Below, piece by piece: positions 22,807 to 34,566 of a stretch of 64,000 bases of DNA; position 1 is the first letter of the stretch, and each line of letters starts with the position of its first letter. Where the stretch lies: contig JAIOJX010000030.1 of NCBI GenBank assembly GCA_022376925.1, positions 168,697,298 to 168,761,297 of the forward strand, in the 5' to 3' direction. Source of the stretch: Tragulus kanchil. Taxonomy: Eukaryota > Chordata > Mammalia > Artiodactyla > Tragulidae. The notes beneath the pieces were generated by a model. That model was given only the letters and a program-made list of their open reading frames with translations, made no database searches and had not been told where the DNA came from. The translations under genes and the position numbers were made by a program.

Positions 22807-23136
22807 TTTTTTTTTTTAACATTTATTTTTTATTTATTCATCTTTTGGGGGGTGGGGTGGGGAGAGAGGGGAGCGGGCGGGCCACTTCTATTGGTCTTTC
22901 ATTTCTCTATTTTCATCTGTCTTTATTCTTTGGCTCCTGTGGGCCTCCCATTGTGGTGGCCTCTGTCATCGCAGAGCGCTGGCTCTGGGCGCATGCTCTC
23001 CAGAGCTCCGGCTGGGTAATTGGACACATCAGTCCAGCGGCTCCCCTGCATGTGGGATCTTCCCAGGTGAGGGATCGAACTGGCGCCCTTTGCACTGCAA
23101 GGCAGTGACCTTACCCACTGGACCACCAGGGAATAC
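22807..23136 (-). repeat. GCATGCGC-type SINE, D6 copy of 21757-22087
   Basis: Same element seen again through D6. The G run near 22846 differs in length and has a T interruption compared with 21796-21806, typical of homopolymer error. Confidence 0.83.
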
Positions 23137-23440
23137 CTAAGTCTTTTTTTTTTTTTAAGGAGGATGAGAGTTTTTGATCAATTTGAGTAACTATTAAATT
23201 TTCGGCCACACTCTGTGGTTGTGGAATTTTTGGCCACACTCTAAGGCTTGTGGGATTTCCTTCCACAACTAGGTATTCAATCCGTAACCCCTGCTTGGAA
23301 GGCAGTGTCTTAACCCCTGGACTCGTAGAAACTTCCCAAGTGAGACATTTCAGATGTCTAATGTAAAGTGTTAACAAAAATGATTACTTCAATAGGACTG
23401 AGTAACCTGATCAATCTGTTTAAAATTCTTATGCTTTGTG

Positions 23441-23957
23441 TCTGCAACATTACTAGGTTTTAATGTGTGTTTTCCAGGTATAAAAATCTTCCCCTCCAAG
23501 TAATTATGATTTACAGCAGTTTGGTAAAATAGACCTCTGTAAGCAGAGAAAGACTTCTTTCTCTCTACCTGATTGCTCTAGGTACTGGAAACTCTTAGCT
23601 TCCCAGCAGCTTGATCACAGGAAGGTCACCTCCTAGTTGGTGCAGGCATCTCAGGGTAGTTGGCCAGCCTCACGATGGGACAAATTCACTGGAATATGGG
23701 CCGAGCCCTTGGTGTGATGGTAGTTGCCTTAGGAGGCCTTTCATCCATCCAAATTAAACTTAATTTCCTGATAAATTATTCTCAATTTGACTATATTTGA
23801 TAAAAATGTGGGTAGTCTTATTAGAGAGCTTTCAGTGCATATCAAGTTCTAGTCCTGTTGGTTGAGGTCTGTGTTCACTAAGACTCATCAGTTCTTTGCT
23901 ATTATGGTAACTGATGTGAAGTTTCATTGAATTATTAAAAGGACACACGCTCAGGTT
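23441..23957. other. Unrecognised AT-moderate sequence
   Basis: About 0.5 kb between SINEs with no recognisable exon or repeat. It is seen again at about 24540-25055 through D7. Confidence 0.5.
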
Positions 23958-24221
23958 TCTTTTTTAAATTTTATTTATCTATTTACTTTTGGCTCTTCTG
24001 GGTTTTCACTGCTGCCGCAGGCTCTTCTCTAGCTGCGGGGAGTGGGGGCTGCTCTCCAGCTGAGGTGAGCAGGCTTCTTGTTGCCGTGACGTCTCTAGCT
24101 GTGGAACGCGGGCTCTAGGGCACACGGGCTTAGTAGTTGTGGCTCATGGGCTTAGTTGCTCTGCAGCATGGGGGATCTTCCCGGATCAGGGATCGAACCC
24201 CTGTCTCGTGTTTGTGAATTT
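23958..24221 (-). repeat. Bov-tA/CHR-type SINE, cut at D7 junction
   Basis: Minus-strand SINE with a T-rich left end, GGGCTCTAGGGCACACGGGC, GTAGTTGTGGCTCATGGGC and a B-box complement (GGGATCGAACC). The head is lost at the duplication junction; the complete version is at 25056-25343. Confidence 0.85.
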
Positions 24222-25055
24222 CCACCAGGGAATACCTAAGTCTTTTTTTTTTTAAGGAGGATGAGAGTTTTGATCAATTTGAGTAACTATTAAATTTTCG
24301 GCCACACTCTGTGGTTGTGGAATTTTTGGCCACACTCTAAGGCTTGTGGGATTTCCTTCCACAACTAGGTATTCAATCCGTAACCCCTGCTTGGAAGGCA
24401 GTGTCTTAACCCCTGGACTCGAGAAACTTCCCAAGTGAGACATTTCAGATGTCTAATGTAAAGTGTTAACAAAAATGATTACTTCAATAGGACTGAGTAA
24501 CCTGATCAATCTGTTTAAAATTCTTATGCTTTGTGTCTGCAACATTACTAGGTTTTAATGTGTGTTTTCCAGGTATAAAAATCTTCCCCTCCAAGTAATT
24601 ATGATTTACAGCAGTTTGGTAAAATAGACCTCTGTAAGCAGAGAAAGACTTCTTTCTCTCTACCTGATTGCTCTAGGTACTGGAAACTCTTAGCTTCCCA
24701 GCAGCTTGATCACAGGAAGGTCACCTCCTAGTTGGTGCAGGCATCTCAGGGTAGTTGGCCAGCCTCACGATGGGACAAATTCACTGGAATATGGGCCGAG
24801 CCCTTGGTGTGATGGTAGTTGCCTTAGGAGGCCTTTCATCCATCCAAATTAAACTTAATTTCCTGATAAATTATTCTCAATTTGACTATATTTGATAAAA
24901 ATGTGGGTAGTCTTATTAGAGAGCTTTCAGTGCATATCAAGTTCTAGTCCTGTTGGTTGAGGTCTGTGTTCACTAAGACTCATCAGTTCTTTGCTATTAT
25001 GGTAACTGATGTGAAGTTTCATTGAATTATTAAAAGGACACACGCTCAGGTTTCT

Positions 25056-25343
25056 TTTTTAAATTTTATTTATCTATTTACTTTTGGCTCTTCTGGGTTT
25101 TCACTGCTGCCGCAGGCTCTTCTCTAGCTGCGGGGAGTGGGGGCTGCTCTCCAGCTGAGGTGAGCAGGCTTCTTGTTGCCGTGACGTCTCTAGCTGTGGA
25201 ACGCGGGCTCTAGGGCACACGGGCTTAGTAGTTGTGGCTCATGGGCTTAGTTGCTCTGCAGCATGGGGGATCTTCCCGGATCAGGGATCGAACCCCTGTC
25301 TCTTGTATTGGCAGGCAACTCTTCACCACCATGGAAGGCCAGT
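25056..25343 (-). repeat. Bov-tA/CHR-type SINE, more complete copy
   Basis: Same insertion as 23958-24221. It continues past the B-box complement into a degraded head ending ACCACCATGGAAGGCC. Of the two, this right-hand copy reflects the real structure. Confidence 0.87.
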
Positions 25344-27451
25344 CAATTTCTTTCTAAAGCTTAATTTAGCAACCTGTTAGCAGATAAAAATGTGACATCC
25401 TATATAAAAATGTATTTGTATATAGACTGCTGCAGCGCATCAATCAGCATTCTGCATTTTAGTAAATGGTGTTTTCAGTATGGCATTATCGGGGTTTAAT
25501 ACAACCTAAAGGACGTTTATATTAAATAGAATTAAAAGCTAAGAGTCTGTGTGCATCATTTCTGCTCATCCTCGCTCCTGGACAGGTGAACCTCACTCCA
25601 GGTAGGTGGTAAAGGTAGGTAGTGGTTCTTCTTTCCTCTGAATTCTCTATGATGCCACTCGGATTCCCGTCTCCCTCTGGTTCCTCTCTCTCCTCTGACA
25701 CCACCCTTCCTGCTCCTCTTTCTCCACTGGCTCCTCTCTCCCCTTTGAATCCTCCCTTTCCTCTCTACCTTCTCTCTCTTTGGATTCCTCCTCTCCTTAC
25801 TCCTCTTGCCTCACTCCGCCCTCTGATTCCTCTGTCTCCCGCTGATTCCTCTCTCCCTTCTGTTCACCTGTGTCCCCCCGAATCATCTCCATCTCCTCCG
25901 CACCTGTCTCTGCCCTCCAATTCAGCTCCCTCCCCTCGATTCCTCTCTCCTCTGATGTGTCCCTCTCCTTTCTGATTCATCTGTCTTCCTCTGGTTTGTC
26001 TTTCCCCACTGACTCCTCTCTCCCAGACTCTTCTCTGCCACTTCTCCCTCCCTTCTAAGTCACCCACCTCCCTAGACCTCTCTCCCCCCTCAGACTCCTC
26101 TCTCTCCCTTCTGATTTTTTTTTCTCTGCTTTGAGACCTCTCCTCCACTCTGACTTCTGTACTCTATTTCTCTCTTCTCACTTCTCTCTCCCCCCTCTAA
26201 TCCCTGCTTTCCCATTTGACTCATCCCCCACCCACCGTGTGCCGTGTTACTTCTGTCTCTCCACTTATTCATCCACCTCAGTCTGATTTCTCTCTCCTTA
26301 GACTCTTTTTTGATTCCTCTCTGTCTCTGCTGACCCCTCTCTCTCTAATTCTGTGGATTGGCAGGCAACTCTGGTTTTCTGCACCCCCGACCACCCCTGT
26401 CTCTTGTATTGGCAGGCAACTCTTCACCACCATGGAAGGCCAGTCAATTTCTTTCTAAAGCTTAATTTAGCAACCTGTTAGCAGATAAAAATGTGACATC
26501 CTATATAAAAATGTATTTGTATATAGACTGCTGCAGCGCATCAATCAGCATTCTGCATTTTAGTAAATGGTGTTTTCAGTATGGCATTATCGGGGTTTAA
26601 TACAACCTAAAGGACGTTTATATTAAATAGAATTAAAAGCTAAGAGTCTGTGTGCATCATTTCTGCTCATCCTCGCTCCTGGACAGGTGAACCTCACTCC
26701 AGGTAGGTGGTAAAGGTAGGTAGTGGTTCTTCTTTCCTCTGAATTCTCTATGATGCCACTCGGATTCCCGTCTCCCTCTGGTTCCTCTCTCTCTCTGACA
26801 CCACCCTTCCTGCTCCTCTTTCTCCACTGGCTCCTCTCTCCCCTTTGAATCCTCCCTTTCCTCTCTACCTTCTCTCTCTTTGGATTCCTCCTCTCCTTAC
26901 TCCTCTTGCCTCACTCCGCCCTCTGATTCCTCTGTCTCCCGCTGATTCCTCTCTCCCTTCTGTTCACCTGTGTCCCCCCGAATCATCTCCATCTCCTCCG
27001 CACCTGTCTCTGCCCTCCAATTCAGCTCCCTCCCCTCGATTCCTCTCTCCTCTGATGTGTCCCTCTCCTTTCTGATTCATCTGTCTTCCTCTGGTTTGTC
27101 TTTCCCCACTGACTCCTCTCTCCCAGACTCTTCTCTGCCACTTCTCCCTCCCTTCTAAGTCACCCACCTCCCTAGACCTCTCTCCCCCCTCAGACTCCTC
27201 TCTCTCCCTTCTGATTTTTTTTTCTCTGCTTTGAGACCTCTCCTCCACTCTGACTTCTGTACTCTATTTCTCTCTTCTCACTTCTCTCTCCCTCCTCTAA
27301 TCCCTGCTTTCCCATTTGACTCATCCCCCACCCACCGTGTGCCGTGTTACTTCTGTCTCTCCACTTATTCATCCACCTCAGTCTGATTTCTCTCTCCTTA
27401 GACTCTTTTTTGATTCCTCTCTGTCTCTGCTGACCCCTCTCTCTCTAATTC
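25292..27451 (+). repeat. Tandem direct duplication D8 (unit 1,101 bp)
   Basis: The block 25292-26392 recurs at 26393-27451, covering the end of a SINE, a unique spacer and the start of the CT minisatellite. The left copy ends with about 40 unmatched bases (26352-26392) that include a stray echo of ATTGGCAGGCAACTCT from the start of the unit. Confidence 0.92.
25344..25620. other. Unrecognised AT-rich spacer
   Basis: About 280 bp between a SINE and the CT minisatellite. No feature recognised. Repeated at about 26445-26720 by D8. Confidence 0.5.
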
Positions 27452-27711
27452 AGCCACCGCCCGAGGCATCTCTGCCCCTCAGATTCCTCTCTCTCTCCTC
27501 TGATTCCTCTCCCTCATCTCATACCTCTCTCCCCTCTAATTCTTCTCTCACTGGCTCCTCTATTCCTTCAGCTTCCTCTTTCCCCCTTTTATTCACCTGT
27601 ATCCCCCCAAGTCATCTCTATCGTCTCTGGTACTTGTCTCTCCCCTCCGATTCCTCTCACTCCACTGTGATTCTTCTCTCTCCTCTGATTCCTCTCCCTC
27701 CTTTTTTTAAA

Positions 27712-28021
27712 GCAATTTATTTATTTTTGTATTATTTTATTTTTTGGGAGGTGGGGTGGGCGGGCCGCTTCTATTGGTCTTTCATTTCTCTATTTGTCAT
27801 CCATCTTTGTCCTTTGGCCCGTGTGGGCCTCCCATCGCGGCGGCATCTGTTGTCGCAGAGCACCGGCTCTGGGCGCATGCGCTCCAGAGCTCCGGCTCGG
27901 CAACTGGACACGCCAGTCCAGCTGCTCCGCGGCACGTGGGATCTTCCCAGGCCAGGGATCGACCCGGCGCCCCTTGCACTGCAAGGCAGTGTCCTCACCC
28001 ACTGGACCACCAGGGAAGCCC
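27712..28021 (-). repeat. GCATGCGC-type SINE inside the CT minisatellite
   Basis: Minus-strand, near full-length copy: T-rich left end, GGGAGGTGGGGTGGGCGGGCC, GGGCGCATGCGCTCCAGAGC body, B-box complement and head complement ending CCACCAGGGAAGCC. It interrupts the array, so it postdates formation of that part. Confidence 0.9.
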
Positions 28022-28079
28022 CCTCTTCCTCCTACCTCATTCATGTCTCTCCCTCTGATTCTTCTCTCTCTCTGACTCC

Positions 28080-28190
28080 CCTCTGTCCTGTGACTGGCCT
28101 GCCCGATCTGACACCTCTCTGCTCTTGGATTCCTCTCTCTCCCACTTGACTCACGCCCACCCCGTGGTCCTCCTCTCTCCCCTATGCACA
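28080..28190. repeat. About 110-bp marker block, first of two distant copies
   Basis: The segment with GACTGGCCTGCC, CTGACACCTCTCTGCTCTTG and CACCCCGTGGTCC is found again at about 33285-33395 with few changes, although the rest of the array between them is much more diverged. Confidence 0.8.
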
Positions 28191-28285
28191 TGTCTTCCTC
28201 TGAGTCCTCTACCGCCTCCGCTCTCCTTGCACTCCTCACCCCCCGCCCCTCTCTGCCTTTTAATCCACCCACCTCTCTCGGAGTC

Positions 28286-28311
28286 CTCTCTCTCTCTCTC
28301 TCTCTCTCTCA
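28286..28311. repeat. (CT)n dinucleotide run
   Basis: A pure run of CT dinucleotides within the minisatellite, about 13 repeats. Confidence 0.9.
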
Positions 28312-28550
28312 TGTTTTCTCTGTCCTCTGACTCCCCTCTGTCCCGTGACTGGTCTCTAGGCTCTGAGCCCTCTCTCCTCCTGAATTTCTGTCGCGTTTCT
28401 TTCTCGCTTGTAATTCCTCTCTCTCCCGGACACCTCCCTCTCTGATTCTTCTTTCACCTCGGACTTCTCTTGCTCCCCTTTGGTAGCGCTCTCTCCTGCT
28501 GATTTGTCACTGTTCTCTGACTATTCTGTCTCCCCCTTCTCATTCCTGTC

Positions 28551-29894
28551 TCTCCCCTTTGATTCCTCTCTCTTCTGACTCGTCTCTATCCCTGTGTTTC
28601 CTCTTTCCTGTTTGATAGACACACACCCCACCCAACGCCCGCACTGACCTCTCTCCCCACTTACTCACGTGCCTCAGCGGATTCCTCTCTCTCCTCTGAC
28701 TCCTCCCTCTCCCCGGGATCCCCCCCCGCCGCCTCTCCTATTTCTGAGTCTCCTCTCCACTCCTGGTTCTGCTCTCCTTTGTACGCTGATTCTTTTCTTC
28801 TGCCTCTAACTCCTCTCTCTCTTCTGACTCTTCCATCCTGATTCCTTTCTCTTCTGATTTCCTCTGTCCTGGGGCTCCTCTCTCCTCAGATTCATCTCCC
28901 TCTTCTGATGTCTTTCTCTCCCCTGAGTCCTCTGTCCACCCTCCACTTCCTCCGTCTCCCACTGATTCCGCTCTCCCTTCTATTCATGTGCATCCCCCTA
29001 GGTGATCTGTGTCCCCTCTGATACCAGTGTCTTCCTTCCGAGTCATCTCACTCCCCTTGAGGCTTCTGGTTTCTACTTCATCTGTCCTCTTGATTTCTCT
29101 TTCCTCCCTCCCTCCTCTCTCTCCCAGTCGGATCTCCCTCTCCATTCTGTTTCTTCACCTCCCCTTTGATTCCTCTCGCTCCGCTGCCTCCTGTACTCTG
29201 AATCTTCCCTCTCCCCTTTGATTCCTCTCTCTTCTGACTCGTCTCTATCCCTGTGTTTCCTCTTTCCTGTTTGATAGACACACACCCCACCCAACGCCCG
29301 CACTGACCTCTCTCCCCACTTACTCACGTGCCTCAGCGGATTCCTCTCTCTCCTCTGACTCCTCCCTCTCCCCGGGATCCCCCCCCCCCCTCCCCGCCGC
29401 CTCTCCTATTTCTGAGTCTCCTCTCCACTCCTGGTTCTGCTCTCCTTTGTACGCTGATTCTTTTCTTCTGCCTCTAACTCCTCTCTCTCTTCTGACTCTT
29501 CCATCCTGATTCCTTTCTCTTCTGATTTCCTCTGTCCTGGGGCTCCTCTCTCCTCAGATTCATCTCCCTCTTCTGATGTCTTTCTCTCCCCTGAGTCCTC
29601 TGTCCACCCTCCACTTCCTCCGTCTCCCACTGATTCCGCTCTCCCTTCTATTCATGTGCATCCCCCTAGGTGATCTGTGTCCCCTCTGATACCAGTGTCT
29701 TCCTTCCGAGTCATCTCACTCCCCTTGAGGCTTCTGGTTTCTACTTCATCTGTCCTCTTGATTTCTCTTTCCTCCCTCCCTCCTCTCTCTCCCAGTCGGA
29801 TCTCCCTCTCCATTCTGTTTCTTCACCTCCCCTTTGATTCCTCTCGCTCCGCTGCCTCCTGTACTCTGAATCTTCCCTCTCCCCTTTGATTCCT
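28551..29894 (+). repeat. Tandem direct duplication D9 (unit about 660 bp)
   Basis: The block 28551-29209 recurs at 29210-29894. Both ends fall at CTCTCCCCTTTGATTCCT, so unequal exchange at the motif could explain it. A C run near 29381-29398 is longer in the second copy. The unit is shorter than most duplications in the window. Confidence 0.9.
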
Positions 29895-30580
29895 TTCCCT
29901 CTTCTGACTGCTCTCTCCACTGTGAGTCCATTTCCCCTGAATCCTATTTGACTCCCACTGTCCTGTGACGGGTCTCTCCCCTCTGGTTCCTCTCTCCTCT
30001 TCGGTTTCTATCACCTCAAAGATTCCTCTCCCCTCTGACAGCTCTTGGTCCTCTTTCTCCATGGGCTCCTCTCTCACCTTTGAATCCTCCCTTTCCTCTG
30101 AGCCGCCTTCTCACGTTTCTCTCTCCCCCGTCTTTTCCCCTCTCCTCTCTTGATTGCTCTCGCTCTGCTCTAATTCACCTCTTTCCCTCAGAGGACTCCA
30201 ACAGGAGAAAGAGGAATCAGACTCCTCTCCATCTCGTTACCCCACTCTGTCGGACTCCTCTCTCTCCCTTGGAACCACCATCTCCTTAGGCAGCTCTCTC
30301 CTGATTTTTTTCTCTCCTCTGATTCCTCTCCCCTTTCATTCCCCTCTCTCTCCCTTCTATTCACCCCTATCCCTCTGAATCTTCTCTGTCCCCTTCTGAC
30401 ACCTTTTTCTCCTCCCCAACGCATCTCACTCCCTGGATTCTTCTCTCCTCTGATTCTTCTCCCTCCTTTCTAACTCCTCTATCTCCCTCTGATCTGTCGG
30501 TCCCCATCTGATGCCTCTTTCTCCCGTGTAGTTCACCCGTCTCCCCTGGATTCACCTCTTGCCTGAGAGATTCATCTCTG

Positions 30581-31664
30581 ACCCATCTGATGCCTCTCTC
30601 TTCTCTGACTTCTCCTTAGACGACTCCTCTCTGATTCCTCTCTCACCCCTGTGATCTCACCCTCTCCCCGTTATTTCTCCCTGGCCATTAATTCACCTCT
30701 CCCTTTTCTCTCCTCTGACCCCTCTCTGTCCCTTCTAATTCACCCAGCTCTCTAGGCATCTCTTTCCCCTTGGATTAATCTCGTGCTCTCGTCTATTTTT
30801 TTTCTCTCCTGACTCCTCTCTCTCCCTTCTATTCACCTCTATCCTCCTGGATCATCTCTGTCCCCGCTGGTACCTGTCTCTCCCCTGCCTCTGGTTCCTC
30901 CCTCTGCCTCCTCTCTCTCCCTTCTCCCTCGTGGCTCTCCTCTGCCTCCTCTTCTCTGAGGCCTCTCCCTTTTCTGACTCCTCTCTCCCCAGCTCCTCTC
31001 TGATTCTTCTCTCTCTCTTGATCTGCTCTGTCCTGTGACGGGTCTCTCCTCGTCCGTTCCTCTCTGTCTGCTCGGACGTCTCTGTCTCCTCTCGTTCACC
31101 TGTCTCCCTCCCGTCCCATCCACCCATCTGATGCCTCTCTTCTCTGACTTCTCCTTAGACGACTCCTCTCTGATTCCTCTCTCACCCCTGTGATCTCACC
31201 CTCTCCCCGTTATTTCTCCCTGGCCATTAATTCACCTCTCCCTTTTCTCTCCTCTGCCCCCTCTCTGTCCCTTCTAATTCACCCAGCTCTCTAGGCATCT
31301 CTTTCCCCTTGGATTAATCTCGTGCTCTCGTCTATTTTTTTTCTCTCCTGACTCCTCTCTCTCCCTTCTATTCACCTCTATCCTCCTGGATCATCTCTGT
31401 CCCCGCTGGTACCTGTCTCTCCCCTGCCTCTGGTTCCTCCCTCTGCCTCCTCTCTCTCCCTTCTCCCTCGTGGCTCTCCTCTGCCTCCTCTTCTCTGAGG
31501 CCTCTCCCTTTTCTGACTCCTCTCTCCCCAGCTCCTCTCTGATTCTTCTCTCTCTCTTGATCTGCTCTGTCCTGTGACGGGTCTCTCCTCGTCCGTTCCT
31601 CTCTGTCTGCTCGGACGTCTCTGTCTCCTCTCGTTCACCTGTCTCCCTCCCGTCCCATCCACCC
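30581..31664 (+). repeat. Tandem direct duplication D10 (unit about 541 bp)
   Basis: The block 30581-31121 recurs at 31122-31664. Differences include CTCTGACCCCTC versus CTCTGCCCCCTC. The join is at CCATCCACCCATCTGATGCC versus CCATCCACCCGCCGGC. It lies wholly inside the minisatellite. Confidence 0.9.
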
Positions 31665-33284
31665 GCCGGCTTCCTCTCTCCTCCGACACCGCACCTCCTG
31701 CTCCTGGCTCCTCTCTCCCCTTTGAAGCCTGCCTTTCCTCTCTACCTTCTCTCTCTTGGTTCCTTCTGTTCCTAAGTACCGTCTCTCTTCACTCTGCCCT
31801 CTAATTCCTCTGTCTCCTACTGATCCCTGTTTGTCCCTTCTCTTCATGTACAGCCTCCTAAACTATCTCCATCTCCTCTGTACCTGTCCGTGCACTCCAA
31901 TGCATCTCACTCGCCTTGATTCTTCTCTCTCCTCTGATGTCGCTCTCTTCTCTAATTCATCTGTCTCCCTCTTGTTTCTCTTTCCCCACTGATTCCTCTC
32001 TCTCCCAGACTCCAGTGTCTCTGTCCATCCTATTTTCGGACTCCTCTCCTCGGGGGCCTCTCTCCTCTGCTTCCTCTACTCTGAGTCTTCTCTTTCCCCA
32101 CTGATTGCTCACTCTCTCTGACTGCTTGCTCACTCCATCCTGTGTCTGCCAGTCTCTTCTGACGCCCCTCGCCTTTCTCATTCATCTCTTCCCCTCTGCT
32201 CCCTCTCACTCCGTCTGCCTCCTCTTCTCTGACTGACTGTTCCGACTCCCCGCTCTCCTGTGATCCCCTCTGTCCTGGGGAGTGGGTCTCTCTCCTCATC
32301 AGTTCCTCTCTAGCCCCTCTGTTTCATCCCTCCCCCCCCATTCCATCCAGCCCTCCGCGCCCTCTCTCTGCTGTGCCTCCTGTACTCTGAGGCTTGTCTT
32401 CGGATTCCTTTCCCTCCTCTGACTCCTCTCTCCCCAGCTCCTCTCTCTGTGATTCTCCTCTCCCCTCTGCCTCCTCTCTCTCCTCTCTGCTTCCTGTCTT
32501 TCCCACTTCATTCACCTCCCTCGCCGTGTTCTTTCTTTCTCCCCCATGAATTTATCTGTCTTCCTCTGATTCCTCCTGACTCCACTCTTCCCTGGGACTC
32601 CTATTTATTCCCTTAATTCATCTAGTTCCTTCTTTTTCCTCTCCTTCCTGACGCCTCTGTCTCCATCTCCTCTGATAGCTGTCTCTCCCCTGATTCTTCT
32701 CTCTTCATATTCGTGTCCCTCCCCTGACTGCTGGACTCTCATTCTTCTCTTTCCTCCTCTGATTCCTTTCCCTTCTCTGCCTCCTCTCTCCCCTCTGATT
32801 CCTCTTTCTCCCCAACTCCTGTCTATTTCGGACCCTTCTCTCTCGCCGGCTGCCCCCCTGTCCTGTGACGGGTCTCTCCCCTCTTGATTCCTCTCTCTCC
32901 TGACTCCTCTCTCCTCAGGCATCTCTCCCCTCAGATTCATCTCCCCCTTCTGATGTTTTCCTCTCCCCAGATTCCTCTCTCCCTTCTATTCACCTGTATC
33001 CCCCTACATCACCTCTATCCCCTCTGATATTAGGTCTTCCTTCCGATTCATCTCACTCATCTTTCTCTCTCTGATTTCTCTTTCCTTGCTGATTCCTCTC
33101 TCCGTCCTCTGGCTGCTGTACTCTGACTCCACTCCCTCCCCTCTGATTCCTCTGTTTCCCTCTCACTCCTCTCTCCCACCTGATTCCTCTCTTTCCCATT
33201 TTAAACACCTGCCCCATGAGCTACTTCTCTCTCCCCACTAATTCATGTCTCTTCCTCTGATTCCTCTCTCTCTCTCTGACTCCC

Positions 33285-33395
33285 CTCTGTCCGGGGACTG
33301 GCCTGCCTGATCTGACACCTCTCTGCTCTTGGATTCCTCTCTCTCCCATTTGACTCACACCCACCCCGTGGTCCTTCTCTCTCCCTACTACTGTG
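33285..33395. repeat. About 110-bp marker block, second copy
   Basis: Near-identical to 28080-28190, about 5.2 kb away in the same orientation. A few substitutions are visible (CACACCCACC versus CACGCCCACC). Confidence 0.8.
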
Positions 33396-34130
33396 TGTGT
33401 CTCCCTCTTGCATTTCTCCTCGTCTCCTCTGGCTCCTTTCTCTCCCTTCTAATTTGCCCGCCTCCCTTGGAGTCTCTCCCCTCTGATCCCTCTCTGTCCT
33501 CTGATTTCTCTCTCCATTCTGATTTCTCAACTCTCTTCTAAACACCCCCTGTCTCCTGTCGTCTGATTCCTCTCTTTACCATATGATTCACCCCCCTCTC
33601 CCCTATTATATCTTTCTCTCTACTAATTTATCTATCTCCCTCTGATTCCTCTGACTCTTGGATTCTTCTCTCTCCCCTTGGATTTCTCTCTCCCCTCTAA
33701 TTCATCCGTCACCCTCTCCTTCTGTCCACCCCTTGATTCCTCCCTCTCCCGCTTTGAAATCTCCCTCTCCCCCTAACTCTCTCCCCACTCCGATTCCTCC
33801 CCTAATAATTCATCTGTCTCCCTGTCTGAGTCCTCTTTGATTCCTCTGTATCTTCTGTGGTTCCCCCCGCCCCCTATTAGACCATCAGGCTACCCACTCA
33901 CTCTCTCCCTCCGCCTTCTCTCTCTCCCCTGCCTCTCAGGTGTCCTCTTGCTCCTCTTCATCCCGAGTGGTTCCCCCTCCCCTTGTGCCTCTCTCCCCAC
34001 TCATTCATCTGAAGGTGACTAAGTGTGACACTGAAGCTACTCCATCCATACAATGCAATCTGACTCACCCGGCAGGACAATGACACCAGGTCCCAGCCAC
34101 GTGGACCCACTCACCGATGATCACGCTTGC

Positions 34131-34566
34131 TGAGGGCCATGGCAATCCAGTCATGCGGAGGCCATAAAGACAGGCCTGGTGGAAAAACAGACGCACTTAC
34201 TTACAGCTCCTAAAACTGCTGTGACCAGGGACCTGGAGTAGCCATCTCAACATAGGGCAAGTGATGTGGAACCTCAGCACGACCTTAGGAACACGGGTCC
34301 CTGTATGTCAGAACGCCGACATACGCACTTGCTGTCTGTTCCAGTGAACTCTCTCCTGAGAAATGGCCGCCCCCAAGAAACTGGGCTTTCTTAATCAATA
34401 ATCACTGGGCCCACATCCCCTATATTTCTAAGTATCAATAAAAACGACATGAGAATGAACGGAGTTGCCTTCAGTCGTGGAGACTGCTGGCCCGCTATCC
34501 CATGTTTTGCAGAACCTAACGTGACTGTGTCTTTAATTTCAATTGTCCGGGCTGAAAACTGGCACA
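34131..34566 (+). repeat. Probable solo LTR of an endogenous retrovirus
   Basis: The 436 bp from TGAGGGCCATGG to ACTGGCACA is absent from the second version of the surrounding block at 37740-37935, so it looks inserted. It starts TG, ends CA, has an AATAAAA signal near 34436 and TTTTGCAG-type text downstream. Flanks CTTGC (34126-34130) and CTTAC (34567-34571) resemble a short target-site duplication. No retroviral coding sequence is attached. It is not matched to a named family. Confidence 0.45.

Larger units (their letters stand above)
21338..23440 (+). repeat. Tandem direct duplication D6 (unit 1,049 bp)
   Basis: The block 21338-22386 recurs at 22387-23440. Differences are indels in G and T homopolymers and a CGGAG/CCGGAG change in a SINE. 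The join is at GTGTTTGAC versus GTGTCTGC. Two SINEs are therefore doubled. Confidence 0.93.
23123..25308 (+). repeat. Tandem direct duplication D7 (unit 1,099 bp)
   Basis: The block 23123-24221 recurs at 24222-25308. The left copy ends at CCCCTGTCTCGTGTTTGTG, a corrupted version of the right copy's CCCCTGTCTCTTGTATTGGC. The start lies in the end of the D6 right copy, so D6 and D7 are chained. Confidence 0.92.
25621..34014. repeat. Homopyrimidine CT-rich minisatellite, about 8.4 kb with higher-order structure
   Basis: The plus strand is overwhelmingly C and T, built from degenerate units such as CTCTGATTCCTCTCTCCC. A longer marker block (TTCTATTCACCTGTATCCCCC, then CATCTCTATCCCCTCTG, then ACCTGTCT) recurs near 25858, 27590, 28978, 30357, 30828, 31840 and 32985. 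That points to a higher-order arrangement. It is broken by a SINE at 27712-28021 and inflated by D8, D9 and D10. Minus-strand frames encode only Arg/Glu/Gly/Ser-rich low-complexity peptide. The opposite strand is homopurine. Confidence 0.9.

Noticed and set aside
25864..26148. Arg/Glu/Ser-rich minus-strand frames across the CT array
   Set aside because: They are translations of a homopurine minisatellite. Repetitive composition with no start or splice context and no conserved domain.
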